DNA from: an uncultured bacterium
GTDB lineage: Bacteria; Bacteroidota; Bacteroidia; Bacteroidales; Rikenellaceae
Direction of reading: 5' to 3'
Length of the DNA: 64,000 bases
NCBI GenBank assembly: GCA_905214725.1
Contig: CAJMNH010000003.1
Span: 157,232 to 221,231 of the forward strand
Part shown: in pieces, positions 17,133 through 25,743 of the stretch
How the letters are laid out: every line of letters begins with the position of its first letter
Position numbering within the stretch: position 1 is the first letter of the stretch
Notes under the pieces: model-generated
The model's database searches: none
Told to the model about the DNA's origin: nothing
The model's input: the letters and a program-made list of their open reading frames with translations, nothing else
Translations under genes and position numbers: made by a program

Positions 17133-17220
17133 GGAAAGGTGCAGGAGTGGTTGAACTGGCCCGCCTGGAAAGCGAGTAAACCCCTAAAGGGTTTCAGGGG
17201 TTCGAATCCCCTCCTTTCCG
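17133..17220 (+). tRNA. tRNA-Ser (anticodon GGA)
   Basis: Acceptor stem GGAAAGG / CCTTTCC, anticodon loop CTGGAAA, long variable arm (CCCCTAAAGGG), and T-loop GGTTCGAATCC. The anticodon stem has one C-A mismatch. Confidence 0.92.
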
Positions 17221-17236
17221 CAAGACGATCGGCGAA

Positions 17237-17265
17237 AAGTCCGCGACGAAGTTCGCGGACTTTTT
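17237..17265 (+). terminator. Terminator after tRNA-Ser(GGA)
   Basis: AGTCCGCG pairs with CGCGGACT, followed by TTTTTG. Confidence 0.8.
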
Positions 17266-17277
17266 GTTTGCAGCAGC

Positions 17278-17340
17278 GTCGAATTTATTCGAACGCCGCT
17301 GCAAACAAAAAGGTTGTCGGCAGTGCCGGCTTTTCGCCGC
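17278..17340. repeat. 63-bp direct repeat, copy 1
   Basis: Nearly identical to 17425-17487, with one C/T difference near the end seen by eye. It contains the palindrome-like segment GTCGAATTTATTCGAACG. It lies between tRNA-Ser(GGA) and the DUF488 gene. Confidence 0.85.
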
Positions 17341-17424
17341 ATCGGCTTGCAGGGCCGCCGCCGGCAGGCGGGGGAAAGGCGAAGTGTCGCGTAAGCGACG
17401 CAAGCCAATCCCGATAAGGGTGTC

Positions 17425-17487
17425 GTCGAATTTATTCGAACGCCGCTGCAAACAAAAAGGTTGTCGGCAGTGCCGGTTTTTCGCCGC
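17425..17487. repeat. 63-bp direct repeat, copy 2
   Basis: Partner of copy 1. It ends immediately before the DUF488 stop codon at 17489. The 84 bases between the copies show no gene. Confidence 0.85.
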
Positions 17488-17488
17488 C

Positions 17489-17848
17489 TCATCTTAAATT
17501 CCGTTCGAGAAACTCCTTGAGGACTAGCGCATGATTTTCCTTCGCATTTTTGGAGGCGTAAAGAAGCGTCACGCGCGGTTTACGGTCTATCTTTCCGATA
17601 AACTCGTGTAAGTCTGCCGACGATTCCAGTTCGTGCAGATACCGTTTGCGGAACGCCTCCCAACGGCTCTGCGGATCGCCGTGAAACCATTTTCGAAGAG
17701 GCGCGGAGGGCGTTATCTCTTTTGCCCAGAGATCGAAAGGCAATGCCTCCTTGCGAATGCCCCGCGGCCAGAGTTTGTCGACCAGCACCCGAAATCCGTC
17801 CGATGCCTCTTCGGGCTCGTAGACCCGCTTGATTGCAATTCGTGTCAT
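17489..17848 (-). CDS. DUF488 family protein
   Basis: 119 residues from MTRIAIKRVYEP; the upstream ATG at 17905 adds 19 residues that do not fit the family. Hallmarks are VLVDKLWPRGIRKEALPFDLWAKEITPS, LRKWFHGDPQSRWEAFRKRY and a VTLLYASKNAKENHA strand. DUF488 members are small cytoplasmic proteins of unknown function, often linked loosely to stress. The 63-bp direct repeat abuts its 3' end, so it has no separate terminator there. Confidence 0.85.
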   Translation of the reverse strand: MTRIAIKRVYEPEEASDGFRVLVDKLWPRGIRKEALPFDLWAKEITPSAPLRKWFHGDPQSRWEAFRKRYLHELESSADLHEFIGKIDRKPRVTLLYASKNAKENHALVLKEFLERNLR

Positions 17849-17968
17849 GACCTGAAATTTCGATACGATGTTTCGGGCAAGAAATATACCTTTTTTCAGA
17901 AACATCGGTTTTCTGCGGAGTGTCGCCGTATCCTACCGTGGACGGGCGGAGCCGCTGAACGGAGTGTT

Positions 17969-19321
17969 TCAGACATCCGGTTTCTTGGGAGGCATCGTAT
18001 GCCAAGGGACGCTCTCTATGGTCGACGGATCGGTTTTTCCGGAAGCTGCGATGCCGTTGAGAACGACGTCGCGGGCGTCGGCGCGTTGGAACGGATAGAG
18101 TTCGAATGACGGCAATACGGATACGAAGTGCTCCATGATCTCCGCCTGAATGGATTCGTAGCTCGGCCAGTTCTTGTCGGTGGAAAAGCAGTATATCTGT
18201 ATCGGCAAGCCGTTTTCCGTCGCAGGCAGCGTACGTACCATCAGCAGCAGGTCGCGGCTGATGAAAGGGTGGCGGCGCAGGTACAGCGCCATATACGCCC
18301 GCAGCAGACCGAGATTCGTATCGATGGTTCCGTCTACCAAACCGGCGGGATTCTCCGTGTTGGCGACGTTGCCTTCGGCCGCCTGCCGTTGTTTCTCGGT
18401 AATGAATTGCGCCAGCTCTTCGTCGAAGGTTTTCATCCGCTCCAGAAATTCGGGCGTGCAGGGTTTGATGTAGTCGAGTTTCAGTGCGTATTCGCGCATG
18501 ATGCGGCGTCCGCCCGAATCGCTCATGCCCCGCCAGTTGACGAGCGAACCGGAGACCAGCGAGTACGGGGGAACGGTGACGATCGTATTGTCGAAATTCT
18601 GAACTTTGATGACGGTCAGCGAGATGTCGGTCACGGTGCCGTTGATGTCGTTCTGGGGCATCTCGATCCAGTCGCCGATGCGCAGGATGTCGTTTTCGGA
18701 GATCATCACGCCCGCGACCAATCCCAGAATGGTATCCTTGAATACCAACATCAGTACGGCCGTAAAAGCTCCCAGCCCCGTGATCAGATTGACCGGAGAT
18801 TTGTTGATCAGAATTGAGACGATGACGATGACCACGATGCAGGAAAAAATCACCTGAAAGATCTGAATGAAGCCTTTCATCGGGCGGTTTTTCAACGTTC
18901 CGTTGTTTTTCAGCATGTCGCTTGCCGTGTTCAGCATGGCGTTGACGGAGACCATCAGCACGATGAAGAAATAGACCCATGTAATTTTTTCGCTCACGGT
19001 AAACCATGCGGAGTCCTTGCTGAATGCGAAGGGCAGCAGGGCGGAGACGATGAGCGGCGGGATGAGCGCCGTCGATTTTCGGAAGACGCTGTACCGGAAG
19101 AGCGAATCGAAGAAATCGAGATGCTGGCGTTTCAGAATCTTTTTGGCCGCATGAACGAGCAGGACGTGGACGACGGCCGCCACGACGAACGCGATGACGA
19201 CGATGCATACGAGAAACAGAATTTCGTCCAGCTTGTCGAGCAGGTGGCGCGGAATGCCCATTCGTGAAAGAAGGTCTTTGATTCCGAGCAGTAAGGTTCG
19301 GGCGAATTCGTTCGTATTCAT
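17969..19321 (-). CDS. MscS-family mechanosensitive ion channel (YbdG-like)
   Basis: 450 residues with about five transmembrane helices in the first ~190 residues, then the MscS core. The pore helix has the glycine-rich LITGLGAFTAVLMLVFKDTILGLVAGVMI, followed by the beta domain: DILRIGDWIEMPQNDINGTVTDISLTVIKVQNFDNTIVTVPP. The C-terminal region is longer than in small MscS proteins and resembles the YbdG/MscM branch, which opens at mild membrane tension during osmotic downshock. It stands alone, upstream of DUF488. Confidence 0.9.
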   Translation of the reverse strand: MNTNEFARTLLLGIKDLLSRMGIPRHLLDKLDEILFLVCIVVIAFVVAAVVHVLLVHAAKKILKRQHLDFFDSLFRYSVFRKSTALIPPLIVSALLPFAFSKDSAWFTVSEKITWVYFFIVLMVSVNAMLNTASDMLKNNGTLKNRPMKGFIQIFQVIFSCIVVIVIVSILINKSPVNLITGLGAFTAVLMLVFKDTILGLVAGVMISENDILRIGDWIEMPQNDINGTVTDISLTVIKVQNFDNTIVTVPPYSLVSGSLVNWRGMSDSGGRRIMREYALKLDYIKPCTPEFLERMKTFDEELAQFITEKQRQAAEGNVANTENPAGLVDGTIDTNLGLLRAYMALYLRRHPFISRDLLLMVRTLPATENGLPIQIYCFSTDKNWPSYESIQAEIMEHFVSVLPSFELYPFQRADARDVVLNGIAASGKTDPSTIESVPWHTMPPKKPDV

Positions 19322-19692
19322 ATCGGTTCGGTAAACTGAGCTTTTTGCCGCGAGCGGATGCCGGCGGTATCGGGGACGCTTTTCTGTTGTAAAACAAAGA
19401 ATATGCCTTAATCTCGCCCGTCGTGCGAAACGCTTCGGCGCATTCGCGCAATGCCGCTGTAAGCGTTCCGTCTTTTGAAGCGCTCTTTCGGATCGTTTTC
19501 GTGTCGTTTGTCGTCGGAGTTCGGAAAACGTTTCCTGTTGCTGTGCGCGACGAAGCGACGTTTCTGCCGAACCGCAGGCGCATCTCTTGTGCGGCGGCCG
19601 ACGATTTTGCTTCGGCGCGCGTGTTTTCCGACGTTTCGTTTTGTCGGGCGGCGGAATAATCTTATCTTTATCCTTGCTAAAAAGAGCGGATC
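19322..19692. other. Intergenic region between mscS-like and AraC genes, 371 bases
   Basis: Divergent upstream regions. The only signal I see is TATCTTTA at 19663-19670, a near-consensus -7 element for the AraC gene. Open frames here look like chance. Confidence 0.55.
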
Positions 19693-20529
19693 ATGGAGTA
19701 TCGGTTGAATACACGTCTCGAAGGCACGATTGCCGTGACTTCGCGGTTTCACGAAAATCAAGAGTTGCAGCGCGACCGGAATCTCTATAAATTCGTGTGG
19801 GTGCGGCACGGGAGCGTGGAGGTCGAGGTGGATCATGTGACGCTGCGTTTGGAGCAGAATGAGATTCTGCCGCTCATGCCGTTGCATCATCTCGTGATTC
19901 GGCATGTGGAGGGTGTCTATCTCACGCTGTTGTTCGACAGTAACTTCTACTGTATTTACGGGCATGACGACGAAGTTTCGTGCAGCGGATTGCTGTTCAA
20001 CGGATCGTCCGACCTCCGGCTGCTGCAACTCTCGCCGGAGCAGTCGGAGAATCTGCTCGATGTACTGCGGCTTTTCCAGCGGGAGAGCGCGATTCGCGAC
20101 AACCTGCAGGAGGAGATGCTGCGTATTCTGCTCAAACGGTTCATCATCGCCTGCACGCGCATCGCCCGCGAACGTTTCGGGGTGACGAGCCAGACGGAAT
20201 GCTGCTTTGACATCGTGCGGCGGTTTTATGCGCTGGTGGACGCGCATTTCCGCGAGAAAAAGAGCGTGCAGGAGTATGCCGGATTGCTGTTTCGTTCGCC
20301 CAAAACCTTGTCGAACCTCTTCGCTTCCTACTGCCTTCCCTCGCCGCTGCATGTCATCCACCGACGGGTGTTGGCCGAAGCGAAGCGATTGCTGCTCTAT
20401 ACCGACAAGAGCGCCAAGGAGATCGGTGAATTGCTGGGATTCGAGGAGGTGTCGGCGTTCAGCCGTTTTTTTCGGAAGATGACCGCGGAGAGCATTACCG
20501 ACTACCGCAGACGCGAGAAACGGGAATAA
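19693..20529 (+). CDS. AraC-family transcriptional regulator
   Basis: 278 residues. N-terminal cupin-like sensing half (about 1-150; LYKFVWVRHGSVEVEVDHVTLRLEQNEILPLMPLHH), C-terminal DNA-binding half with two helix-turn-helices (about 175-275; the second ends EIGELLGFEEVSAFSRFFRKMTAESITDYRRR). The DUF417 membrane protein gene follows on the same strand. In Escherichia coli the AraC-type RclR controls the DUF417 gene rclC in response to reactive chlorine; a similar local control is an inference here, as the N-terminal half of this protein is not obviously RclR-like. Confidence 0.9.
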   Translation: MEYRLNTRLEGTIAVTSRFHENQELQRDRNLYKFVWVRHGSVEVEVDHVTLRLEQNEILPLMPLHHLVIRHVEGVYLTLLFDSNFYCIYGHDDEVSCSGLLFNGSSDLRLLQLSPEQSENLLDVLRLFQRESAIRDNLQEEMLRILLKRFIIACTRIARERFGVTSQTECCFDIVRRFYALVDAHFREKKSVQEYAGLLFRSPKTLSNLFASYCLPSPLHVIHRRVLAEAKRLLLYTDKSAKEIGELLGFEEVSAFSRFFRKMTAESITDYRRREKRE

Positions 20530-20611
20530 TTGCCAACCGATTCGGTGGAATCGCTATTTGGCGGGCGGACGGAACGCCCGATCTTTGCAATCGGAATCAA
20601 ACCTGAAAACA

Positions 20612-21208
20612 ATGAAGAGAAGATTGCAAACCCTGATTACGGCATTCCTGCGTACGGCGGCTTCGGCGCAGACGGCGGGAATCCATCTGATCCGCGTGGC
20701 GATACTGGTGGTTTTCGTATGGATCGGCGCCCTGAAATTCTGGAATTACGAGGCTGAGGGAATCGTGCCCTTTGTCGCCAACAGCCCGTTTATGAGCTTT
20801 TTCTACGCCAACGAATCGCCTGATTACAAAGAGTATCGGCTCAAGGAGGGCGAGTTCGACCAAGCGAAACATGCGTGGCACGAGCAAAACAATACCTACG
20901 GTTTTTCGCACGGGCTCGGCGTGCTGATCATGAGCATCGGCGTGCTGACGTTTCTGGGGATATGGCGGCCGCGAATCGGCCTTTTGGGCGCAGGGTTGGC
21001 CGTTATCATGACGTTGGGGACGCTTTCGTTCCTTGTCACGACGCCCGAGGCGTGGGTCCCCGATCTGGGGAGCGGCGAGCATGGGTTTCCGTTGTTGTCC
21101 GGGGCCGGACGGCTCGTCGTAAAGGACACGGTGATTCTGGCGGGCGCGATCGTGGTGCTCGCCGATTGTGCGAAACGGATTCTGGCGCGATCGGCCGGAG
21201 AAGAGTAG
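20612..21208 (+). CDS. DUF417 family membrane protein (RclC/YkgB-like)
   Basis: 198 residues from MKRRLQTL, with four predicted membrane helices. The family signature is near the start: HLIRVAILVVFVWIGALKFWNYEAEGIVPFVANSPFMSFF, then SHGLGVLIMSIGVLTFLGIW and a C-terminal FPLLSGAGRLVVKDTVILAGAIVVL. RclC takes part in resistance to hypochlorous acid in enterobacteria; the molecular role is unknown. The longer ORF start at 20558 is unlikely, because residues before MKRR have no family counterpart. Confidence 0.85.
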   Translation: MKRRLQTLITAFLRTAASAQTAGIHLIRVAILVVFVWIGALKFWNYEAEGIVPFVANSPFMSFFYANESPDYKEYRLKEGEFDQAKHAWHEQNNTYGFSHGLGVLIMSIGVLTFLGIWRPRIGLLGAGLAVIMTLGTLSFLVTTPEAWVPDLGSGEHGFPLLSGAGRLVVKDTVILAGAIVVLADCAKRILARSAGEE

Positions 21209-21230
21209 GCGGGGCGGCAAGACGTATCGA

Positions 21231-21258
21231 GACCGGCTTTGGGAAAGGCCGGTCTTTT
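21231..21258 (+). terminator. Terminator after the DUF417 gene
   Basis: GACCGGC / GCCGGTC stem followed by TTTT. Confidence 0.7.
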
Positions 21259-21286
21259 GCGGGTGCGGCTTCTTGTGAAAAATCGT

Positions 21287-21294
21287 ATCTTTGC
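21287..21294 (+). promoter_or_regulatory. -7 promoter element for the flavin reductase gene
   Basis: TATCTTTG lies 35 bases before the ATG at 21329. It rules out the longer ORF start at 21239. Confidence 0.6.
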
Positions 21295-21328
21295 CGTGCG
21301 GCCGCTCTCATGCGGCGCTTCGCAGAGG

Positions 21329-21925
21329 ATGAAAGAGAGTTGGAAACCCGGTACGATGATCTATCCGTTGCCGGCCGTGCTGGTGGGCTGCGGCGACGCG
21401 CCCGAAAACTGGAATCTGCTGACCGTGGCGTGGACGGGAACCGTCTGCACCGCGCCGCCAATGTGCTATGTCTCGGTGCGTCCCGAACGCCACTCCCACG
21501 CGCTGATCTCGCGCACGGGCGAGTTCGTCATCAATCTCACCACCGAAGCGATGGCGCGCGCCGTCGATTGGTGCGGCGTCCGTTCGGGACGCGACTACGA
21601 CAAGTTCGGCCAGACGGGGCTCACGCCCCTGCGCGGAGCGGTCGTAGCGGCGCCGGCGTTGGAAGAGTCGCCCGTGTCGATCGAGTGCCGTGTGCGGCAG
21701 GTGCTGCCCCTCGGTTCGCATGACTTGTTTCTCGCGGAGGTGGTCAATGTGTTGGTCGACGACCGTTATATAGACCCTGTGACGGGCCGCTTCGATCTGG
21801 AACGTGCGGGGCTTATCGCCTATTCGCACGGCGAATATTTCCGGCTGGGCGAACTGATCGGTCATTTCGGATGGTCGGTGCGCCGTCGGAAGGTGATCGC
21901 CCGCGAACGAAAAGACCGTCGATGA
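21329..21925 (+). CDS. Flavin reductase-like, FMN-binding protein
   Basis: 198 residues. The FMN-binding split-barrel pattern is clear: MIYPLPAVLVGCGD, NLLTVAWTGTVCTAPPMCYVSVRPERHSH, TGEFVINLTTEAMA, and LFLAEVVNVLVDDRYID. Members use NAD(P)H to reduce flavin or bind FMN in electron transfer; the exact acceptor is unknown. The stop codon lies inside a hairpin (21914-21934) that serves as terminator between this gene and convergent cydB. Confidence 0.88.
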   Translation: MKESWKPGTMIYPLPAVLVGCGDAPENWNLLTVAWTGTVCTAPPMCYVSVRPERHSHALISRTGEFVINLTTEAMARAVDWCGVRSGRDYDKFGQTGLTPLRGAVVAAPALEESPVSIECRVRQVLPLGSHDLFLAEVVNVLVDDRYIDPVTGRFDLERAGLIAYSHGEYFRLGELIGHFGWSVRRRKVIARERKDRR

Positions 21926-21942
21926 ACGACGGTCTCTTTTTT
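21914..21942. terminator. Terminator hairpin between flavin reductase and cydB
   Basis: GACCGTCG / CGACGGTC with an ATGAA loop that contains the flavin reductase stop, followed by six T on the plus strand. Confidence 0.75.
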
Positions 21943-21956
21943 GAGATTTTCCCGAA

Positions 21957-23102
21957 TCAATATTTGTGTTCCGACTCCTCGACCTCGCGTTCCGAGATCG
22001 GACGGGTCAGCGCCCGCCATGCGTACCAAATGTAGGCCGCAACGAAGGGGATCAGCAGTGAAACGACGCTCATCACTTTGAGCGTGAAGAGGCTCGACGA
22101 ACTGTTCGAAATCGCCAGCGACGACTGTATGTCCGTGAGCGACGGGTAGTAGCACGTGTTGTTCCATCCTGCCAACAGCAGCAACGCCAGCACCGTGAGG
22201 ATCGTTCCCGCGCCGCTGAACCAGATCGCCCGTCGGCTGCCGTTCCACCAGCCCGTCCAAAGTCCCCACAGTACCAGCGCTACGCCGGCGAGCAGCGCGA
22301 CGCTCACGGCCGGCATCGCCAGCAGGTTGTGCAGGTATTTGTAGGGTTCGATGCTCACCGTGCCGGTGGCGGGGTCGATCGCCCGGCCGTCGGAGCAGAG
22401 CAGCCACCCGAAGAAGGCGAGGAACGCAGCGAGGAAGAGCAGCGAATAGCCGCACGACAGCCGCCGTGCGCGCAGGCGCAGCGTCTCTTCGTCGAGGTTG
22501 TTGAGGAAAAAGTGGAGCGCCAGCACCCGCGAGAGGGCGAAGACGGCCACCCCCAGCAGCAGGTTGCGCGCGTCGGTCAAGGCTTCGAGGCCATGCCATG
22601 GCGTGGCCCATTGCGAGATGGCGGTATTGCCGCCCACGTCGGCCATGTTCATGCGGTTGACGGTGAACTCCGCGCCGGTGAAGAACGTTCCGACGGCGAC
22701 GCCCAACAGCAACGGCCCCGCCACGCCGTTGAGTACCAGAAACGCTTCGTAGGTGCGCTGTCCGAGCACGTTGGACGGTTTGCGGCGGTATTCGTAGGAG
22801 ACGGCTTGAACGACGAAGACCAGCAAAATCGCCATCCAGACATAGAACGCGCCGCCGAACGAGGTCGAGTAGAACAACGGGAAGGATGCGAAGAAGGCTC
22901 CGCCGAAGGTGACGAGCGTCGTGAAGGTGAATTCCCACTTGCGCCCGAGCGCATTGACGACCAGATCGCGTTCGGCCTCGGTGCGCCCCATCGTGTAGAG
23001 CAGTCCCTGACCGCCCTGCACGAAGAGCAGGAAGACCAGCAGCGCTCCCAGCAGGGAGATGAGCAGCCACCAGTAGTGTTGCAGAAAGAGCAGTGTGTCC
23101 AT
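21957..23102 (-). CDS. cydB: Cytochrome bd quinol oxidase subunit II
   Basis: 381 residues with eight or nine membrane helices. The block MGRTEAERDLVVNALGRKWEFTFTTLVTFGGAFFASFPLFYSTSFGGAFYVWM is characteristic of the subunit, as are NVLGQRTYEAFLVLNG and the C-terminal IPFVAAYIWYAWRAL. With CydA it forms the high-affinity terminal oxidase that removes traces of O2 and feeds quinol oxidation, as in nanaerobic Bacteroidales. It starts 5 bases after the cydA stop, so the two are co-translated. Confidence 0.95.
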   Translation of the reverse strand: MDTLLFLQHYWWLLISLLGALLVFLLFVQGGQGLLYTMGRTEAERDLVVNALGRKWEFTFTTLVTFGGAFFASFPLFYSTSFGGAFYVWMAILLVFVVQAVSYEYRRKPSNVLGQRTYEAFLVLNGVAGPLLLGVAVGTFFTGAEFTVNRMNMADVGGNTAISQWATPWHGLEALTDARNLLLGVAVFALSRVLALHFFLNNLDEETLRLRARRLSCGYSLLFLAAFLAFFGWLLCSDGRAIDPATGTVSIEPYKYLHNLLAMPAVSVALLAGVALVLWGLWTGWWNGSRRAIWFSGAGTILTVLALLLLAGWNNTCYYPSLTDIQSSLAISNSSSSLFTLKVMSVVSLLIPFVAAYIWYAWRALTRPISEREVEESEHKY

Positions 23103-23107
23103 AGTCG

Positions 23108-24670
23108 TTATTCTTTAGGTCCGATCTTGATCTGGCGCAGCATGATGGCCAATTCGGCCGCCAGCAGTATCGTAAAGAGCGCAAGGAAGATGAAGAAGGT
23201 GACGGCTACCGGCGTCGCGGCGATATACGATCCCGAGACGCAGGTCGGCAGCAGGTTTTGAATCGTCCACGGCTGGCGTCCCACCTCGGCGACGATCCAA
23301 CCCGCCTGCGAGGCGAGATAGGCCAGCGGAATCGAGAGAATCATCACCCACAGCAGCCAGCGTTTGCCGGCGAGCCGGTCGCGGCGGTTGAGCCACCACA
23401 CGACGGCGCAGAGCAGGATGAAGAAACAACCTGCGCCGACCATCACGCGGAACGAATAGAAAACCAGCGGCACGTTGGGTACGGCCTCTTCCGGCGAGGA
23501 GAGGTAGCCGTAGCCGAAGTAGGCGTAGTAGTCGCGCAGGAAGGCGGCGCCTTCGGGCGTCGAGCCGTCGAAGAGCCGTTCGACCTCTTCCATCACGGCG
23601 GTGTCGCCCTTTTCACGCGCTTCGTGATAGCGGCCGAGCTGATCGATGGCGCGGCGTCCGCGCGACATCTTCTCGGCCGTCGACAGGATACCCTGATCTT
23701 CGTTGCCGTAAACCAGATCGTTGATTCCCGGCACGAAGGCATCGGCCGAGCGGAAACTCATCAGCGAGAGCAGTTTGGGAATGTCTGCCTTGAAGTAGAA
23801 GGCATCGTCGTTGGAGGTGCGTTCGGCTTCGGGCCGCAGCACGCCCACGACCGTGAGCGGCGCACCCTGCTCGCCGTCGTAGAGCGCCTCCATCGCCGCC
23901 AGTTTCATCGGTTGTACACGTGCCACGATGGCTCCCGAACGGTCGCCCGAGAAGGCGGCCACGAGGGCGAAGATCAGTCCGAACGCCGATGCCAGTGCGA
24001 TGCTGCTGTGCGCCATGCGCCGGTGGCGTCCGCGCAGCAGATACCACGCGCTTACGCCCATGACGAAGATCGCCGCCAAGAGGAACGACGAAGTGACCGT
24101 GTGCGAGAATTTGTTGATTGCGACCGGTGAGAACAGCACGTCCCAGAACGAGTCCATTTCGTTGCGCACCGTGGCGATGTTGAACGAGCATCCGACCGGA
24201 TACTGCATCCAGCTGTTGGCCACCAGAATCCACAGCGCCGAGAGGTTGGCGCCGATGGCCGTGAGCCATGTGGCCGAGAGGTGGAAGCCGCGGCTCACCT
24301 TGTCCCAGCCGAAAAACATCACCGCCACGAAGGTCGATTCGAGGAAGAAGGCCATGATTCCCTCGATGGCCAGCGGCGCGCCGAAGATGTCGCCCACGAA
24401 GTTGGAGTAGTTCGACCAGTTGGTGCCGAACTCGAATTCGAGAATCAGTCCCGTGGCCACGCCGATGGCGAAGTTGATGCCGAACAGCCGCATCCAGAAC
24501 TTCGCGGTGTTTTTCCAGAACGGATCGCCCGTGCGGTAGTAGCGGGTCTCCATCAGCGCGCACAGCACGCTCAGGCCGAGCGTCAGCGGGACGAAGAGCC
24601 AGTGGTAGATGGCCGTCAGGGCGAACTGCGCCCGCGACCACTCCACGCTTTGTAGCATTTCCGAAACCAT
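23108..24670 (-). CDS. cydA: Cytochrome bd quinol oxidase subunit I
   Basis: 520 residues, the normal length. It opens with WSRAQFALTAIYHWLFVPLTLG, whose His23 is a haem ligand, then GINFAIGVATGLILEFEFGTNW and GAPLAIEGIMAFFLESTF with the conserved glutamates of the proton path; SPVAINKFSHTVTSSF gives the second haem histidine. A long periplasmic loop carries the quinol site. It is preceded by the DUF4492 gene (7 bases between) and followed by cydB. Confidence 0.96.
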   Translation of the reverse strand: MVSEMLQSVEWSRAQFALTAIYHWLFVPLTLGLSVLCALMETRYYRTGDPFWKNTAKFWMRLFGINFAIGVATGLILEFEFGTNWSNYSNFVGDIFGAPLAIEGIMAFFLESTFVAVMFFGWDKVSRGFHLSATWLTAIGANLSALWILVANSWMQYPVGCSFNIATVRNEMDSFWDVLFSPVAINKFSHTVTSSFLLAAIFVMGVSAWYLLRGRHRRMAHSSIALASAFGLIFALVAAFSGDRSGAIVARVQPMKLAAMEALYDGEQGAPLTVVGVLRPEAERTSNDDAFYFKADIPKLLSLMSFRSADAFVPGINDLVYGNEDQGILSTAEKMSRGRRAIDQLGRYHEAREKGDTAVMEEVERLFDGSTPEGAAFLRDYYAYFGYGYLSSPEEAVPNVPLVFYSFRVMVGAGCFFILLCAVVWWLNRRDRLAGKRWLLWVMILSIPLAYLASQAGWIVAEVGRQPWTIQNLLPTCVSGSYIAATPVAVTFFIFLALFTILLAAELAIMLRQIKIGPKE

Positions 24671-24677
24671 ACGCTTT

Positions 24678-24917
24678 TCAGTTTTGCGTTTCCAATCTTT
24701 CCTTTACCAGTTCGTTGCGCACGATGTCTCCGCGTTCTTCGGCGCTCTTGCCGCCCAATACGTCGGGAAAAAAGAGCAGCCGCAGGACGACGAACAGGAT
24801 GAACAGTTTGAGAAGGATGATCGCCCACAGCGTGCGTCCGAGCGTCATCTCTCGGAATCCGTCGTAGTAGAAACGGAAGATACGTAAAGGGAGCGATCGG
24901 CGTTCGGCGTTTTTCAT
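24678..24917 (-). CDS. DUF4492 family small membrane protein of the cyd operon
   Basis: 79 residues from MKNAERRS; MLRTMK at 24929 is an alternative, and the rest of the longer frame lies upstream of a probable -7 element (TATCTTTC, 24947-24954). One membrane helix is seen: LWAIILLKLFILFVVLRLLFFP. DUF4492 genes occur just upstream of cydA in Bacteroidota and epsilonproteobacteria; an accessory role comparable to CydX is an inference. Confidence 0.8.
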   Translation of the reverse strand: MKNAERRSLPLRIFRFYYDGFREMTLGRTLWAIILLKLFILFVVLRLLFFPDVLGGKSAEERGDIVRNELVKERLETQN

Positions 24918-25346
24918 CGTGCGCAACATACGGAATCTTACGATACGAAAGATAACGATTATTTTTTGATACGTCAAAATTTTTGCCGGAAAAGAGCGCC
25001 GGAAGCCGCCGATCGGATCTGCCCGTGCGGTCGGAGCGGAGAACACCCGACGTTTTCGAATCGCTGCCGCCCGTCGGGTGTTGTCTGCGGCGATTGTCGT
25101 GGACACGAGGGTTGCATGCGGGCGGAGCCGGAATTTACGGCAGCGGGAGCCGTCCGGCGGTTGCGGCCGATTCCCTTTTTCATTCGGGTCGGGCGAAACG
25201 ATGGCTCCGCCGATGGAACTGTCGGCGTTGTAAAAAGTTGGAAGGAATTCTTAACGGAGGCTGCTTTTTGCGAAAAAGCGGCGGCGGCCTTTCGACGTGC
25301 CGCCGCTGCGAGGCTTATTGCCGCCGGATGCGGAATCGGGGGCGCG
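24918..25346. other. Intergenic region between NifX-like gene and cyd operon, 429 bases
   Basis: It contains the cyd promoter at its left end and a terminator for the NifX-like gene at 25277-25307: AGCGGCGGC pairs with GCCGCCGCT, with TTTTTCGC after it on the minus strand. The remaining ~300 bases show only chance open frames. Confidence 0.55.
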
Positions 25347-25742
25347 CTATTTTGCGATGTGCCAGTCCGCGTCGGCGTGTCCGTGACAGCCGCCTTCGTG
25401 GTGGTGCGCGCAGGGGTCGCCCGAGTCGGCGATTTTACCGGCAAGGTAGGCTTCGGCGACCTCTTCGACCGGACCGTGGCAACCGCGTACGACGGCGATG
25501 CCGTTGCGTGTGAGAACGTTCTTGGCGCCGTCGCCCATGTTGCCGGCAAGCACCGTCGTAACGCCCATGGCGTGCAGGCGGGGAGCGATGTCGGATTTGC
25601 AGCCGCAGCCTTCGGCGGCCGGAAGCGTTTCGCGGCCGACGATGCGGTGGTCGGCGTCGAACGTGAGGATCGTGAAGCGTTCGCAATGGCCGAAATGGTC
25701 GTCCACTGCGCCGTTACGGGTCGGAAGTGCGATTTTTTCCAT
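25347..25742 (-). CDS. NifX/NifB-type (dinitrogenase iron-molybdenum cofactor) domain protein
   Basis: 131 residues from MEKIALPTRNGAVDDHFGHCERF, which is the family's N-terminal signature. LHAMGVTTVLAGNMGDGAKNVLTRNGIAVVRGCHGPVEE is the second conserved block. The tail is rich in His and Cys (CAHHHEGGCHGHADADWH), a likely metal site. Members bind Fe-S or Fe-Mo cluster precursors; outside nitrogen fixers they are small soluble proteins of unknown role, often next to DUF134. It begins immediately after the DUF134 gene, so the pair is one operon. No nitrogenase gene is in the window. Confidence 0.85.
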   Translation of the reverse strand: MEKIALPTRNGAVDDHFGHCERFTILTFDADHRIVGRETLPAAEGCGCKSDIAPRLHAMGVTTVLAGNMGDGAKNVLTRNGIAVVRGCHGPVEEVAEAYLAGKIADSGDPCAHHHEGGCHGHADADWHIAK

Positions 25743-25743
25743 T

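Noticed and set aside
19423..19708. Small frames in the mscS-like/AraC intergenic region
   Set aside because: Several overlapping frames of similar length with no initiation signal; they look like chance in GC-rich DNA.
25347..25742. Nitrogen fixation gene
   Set aside because: The NifX/NifB-type domain is widespread in non-fixers, and no nitrogenase genes are present.
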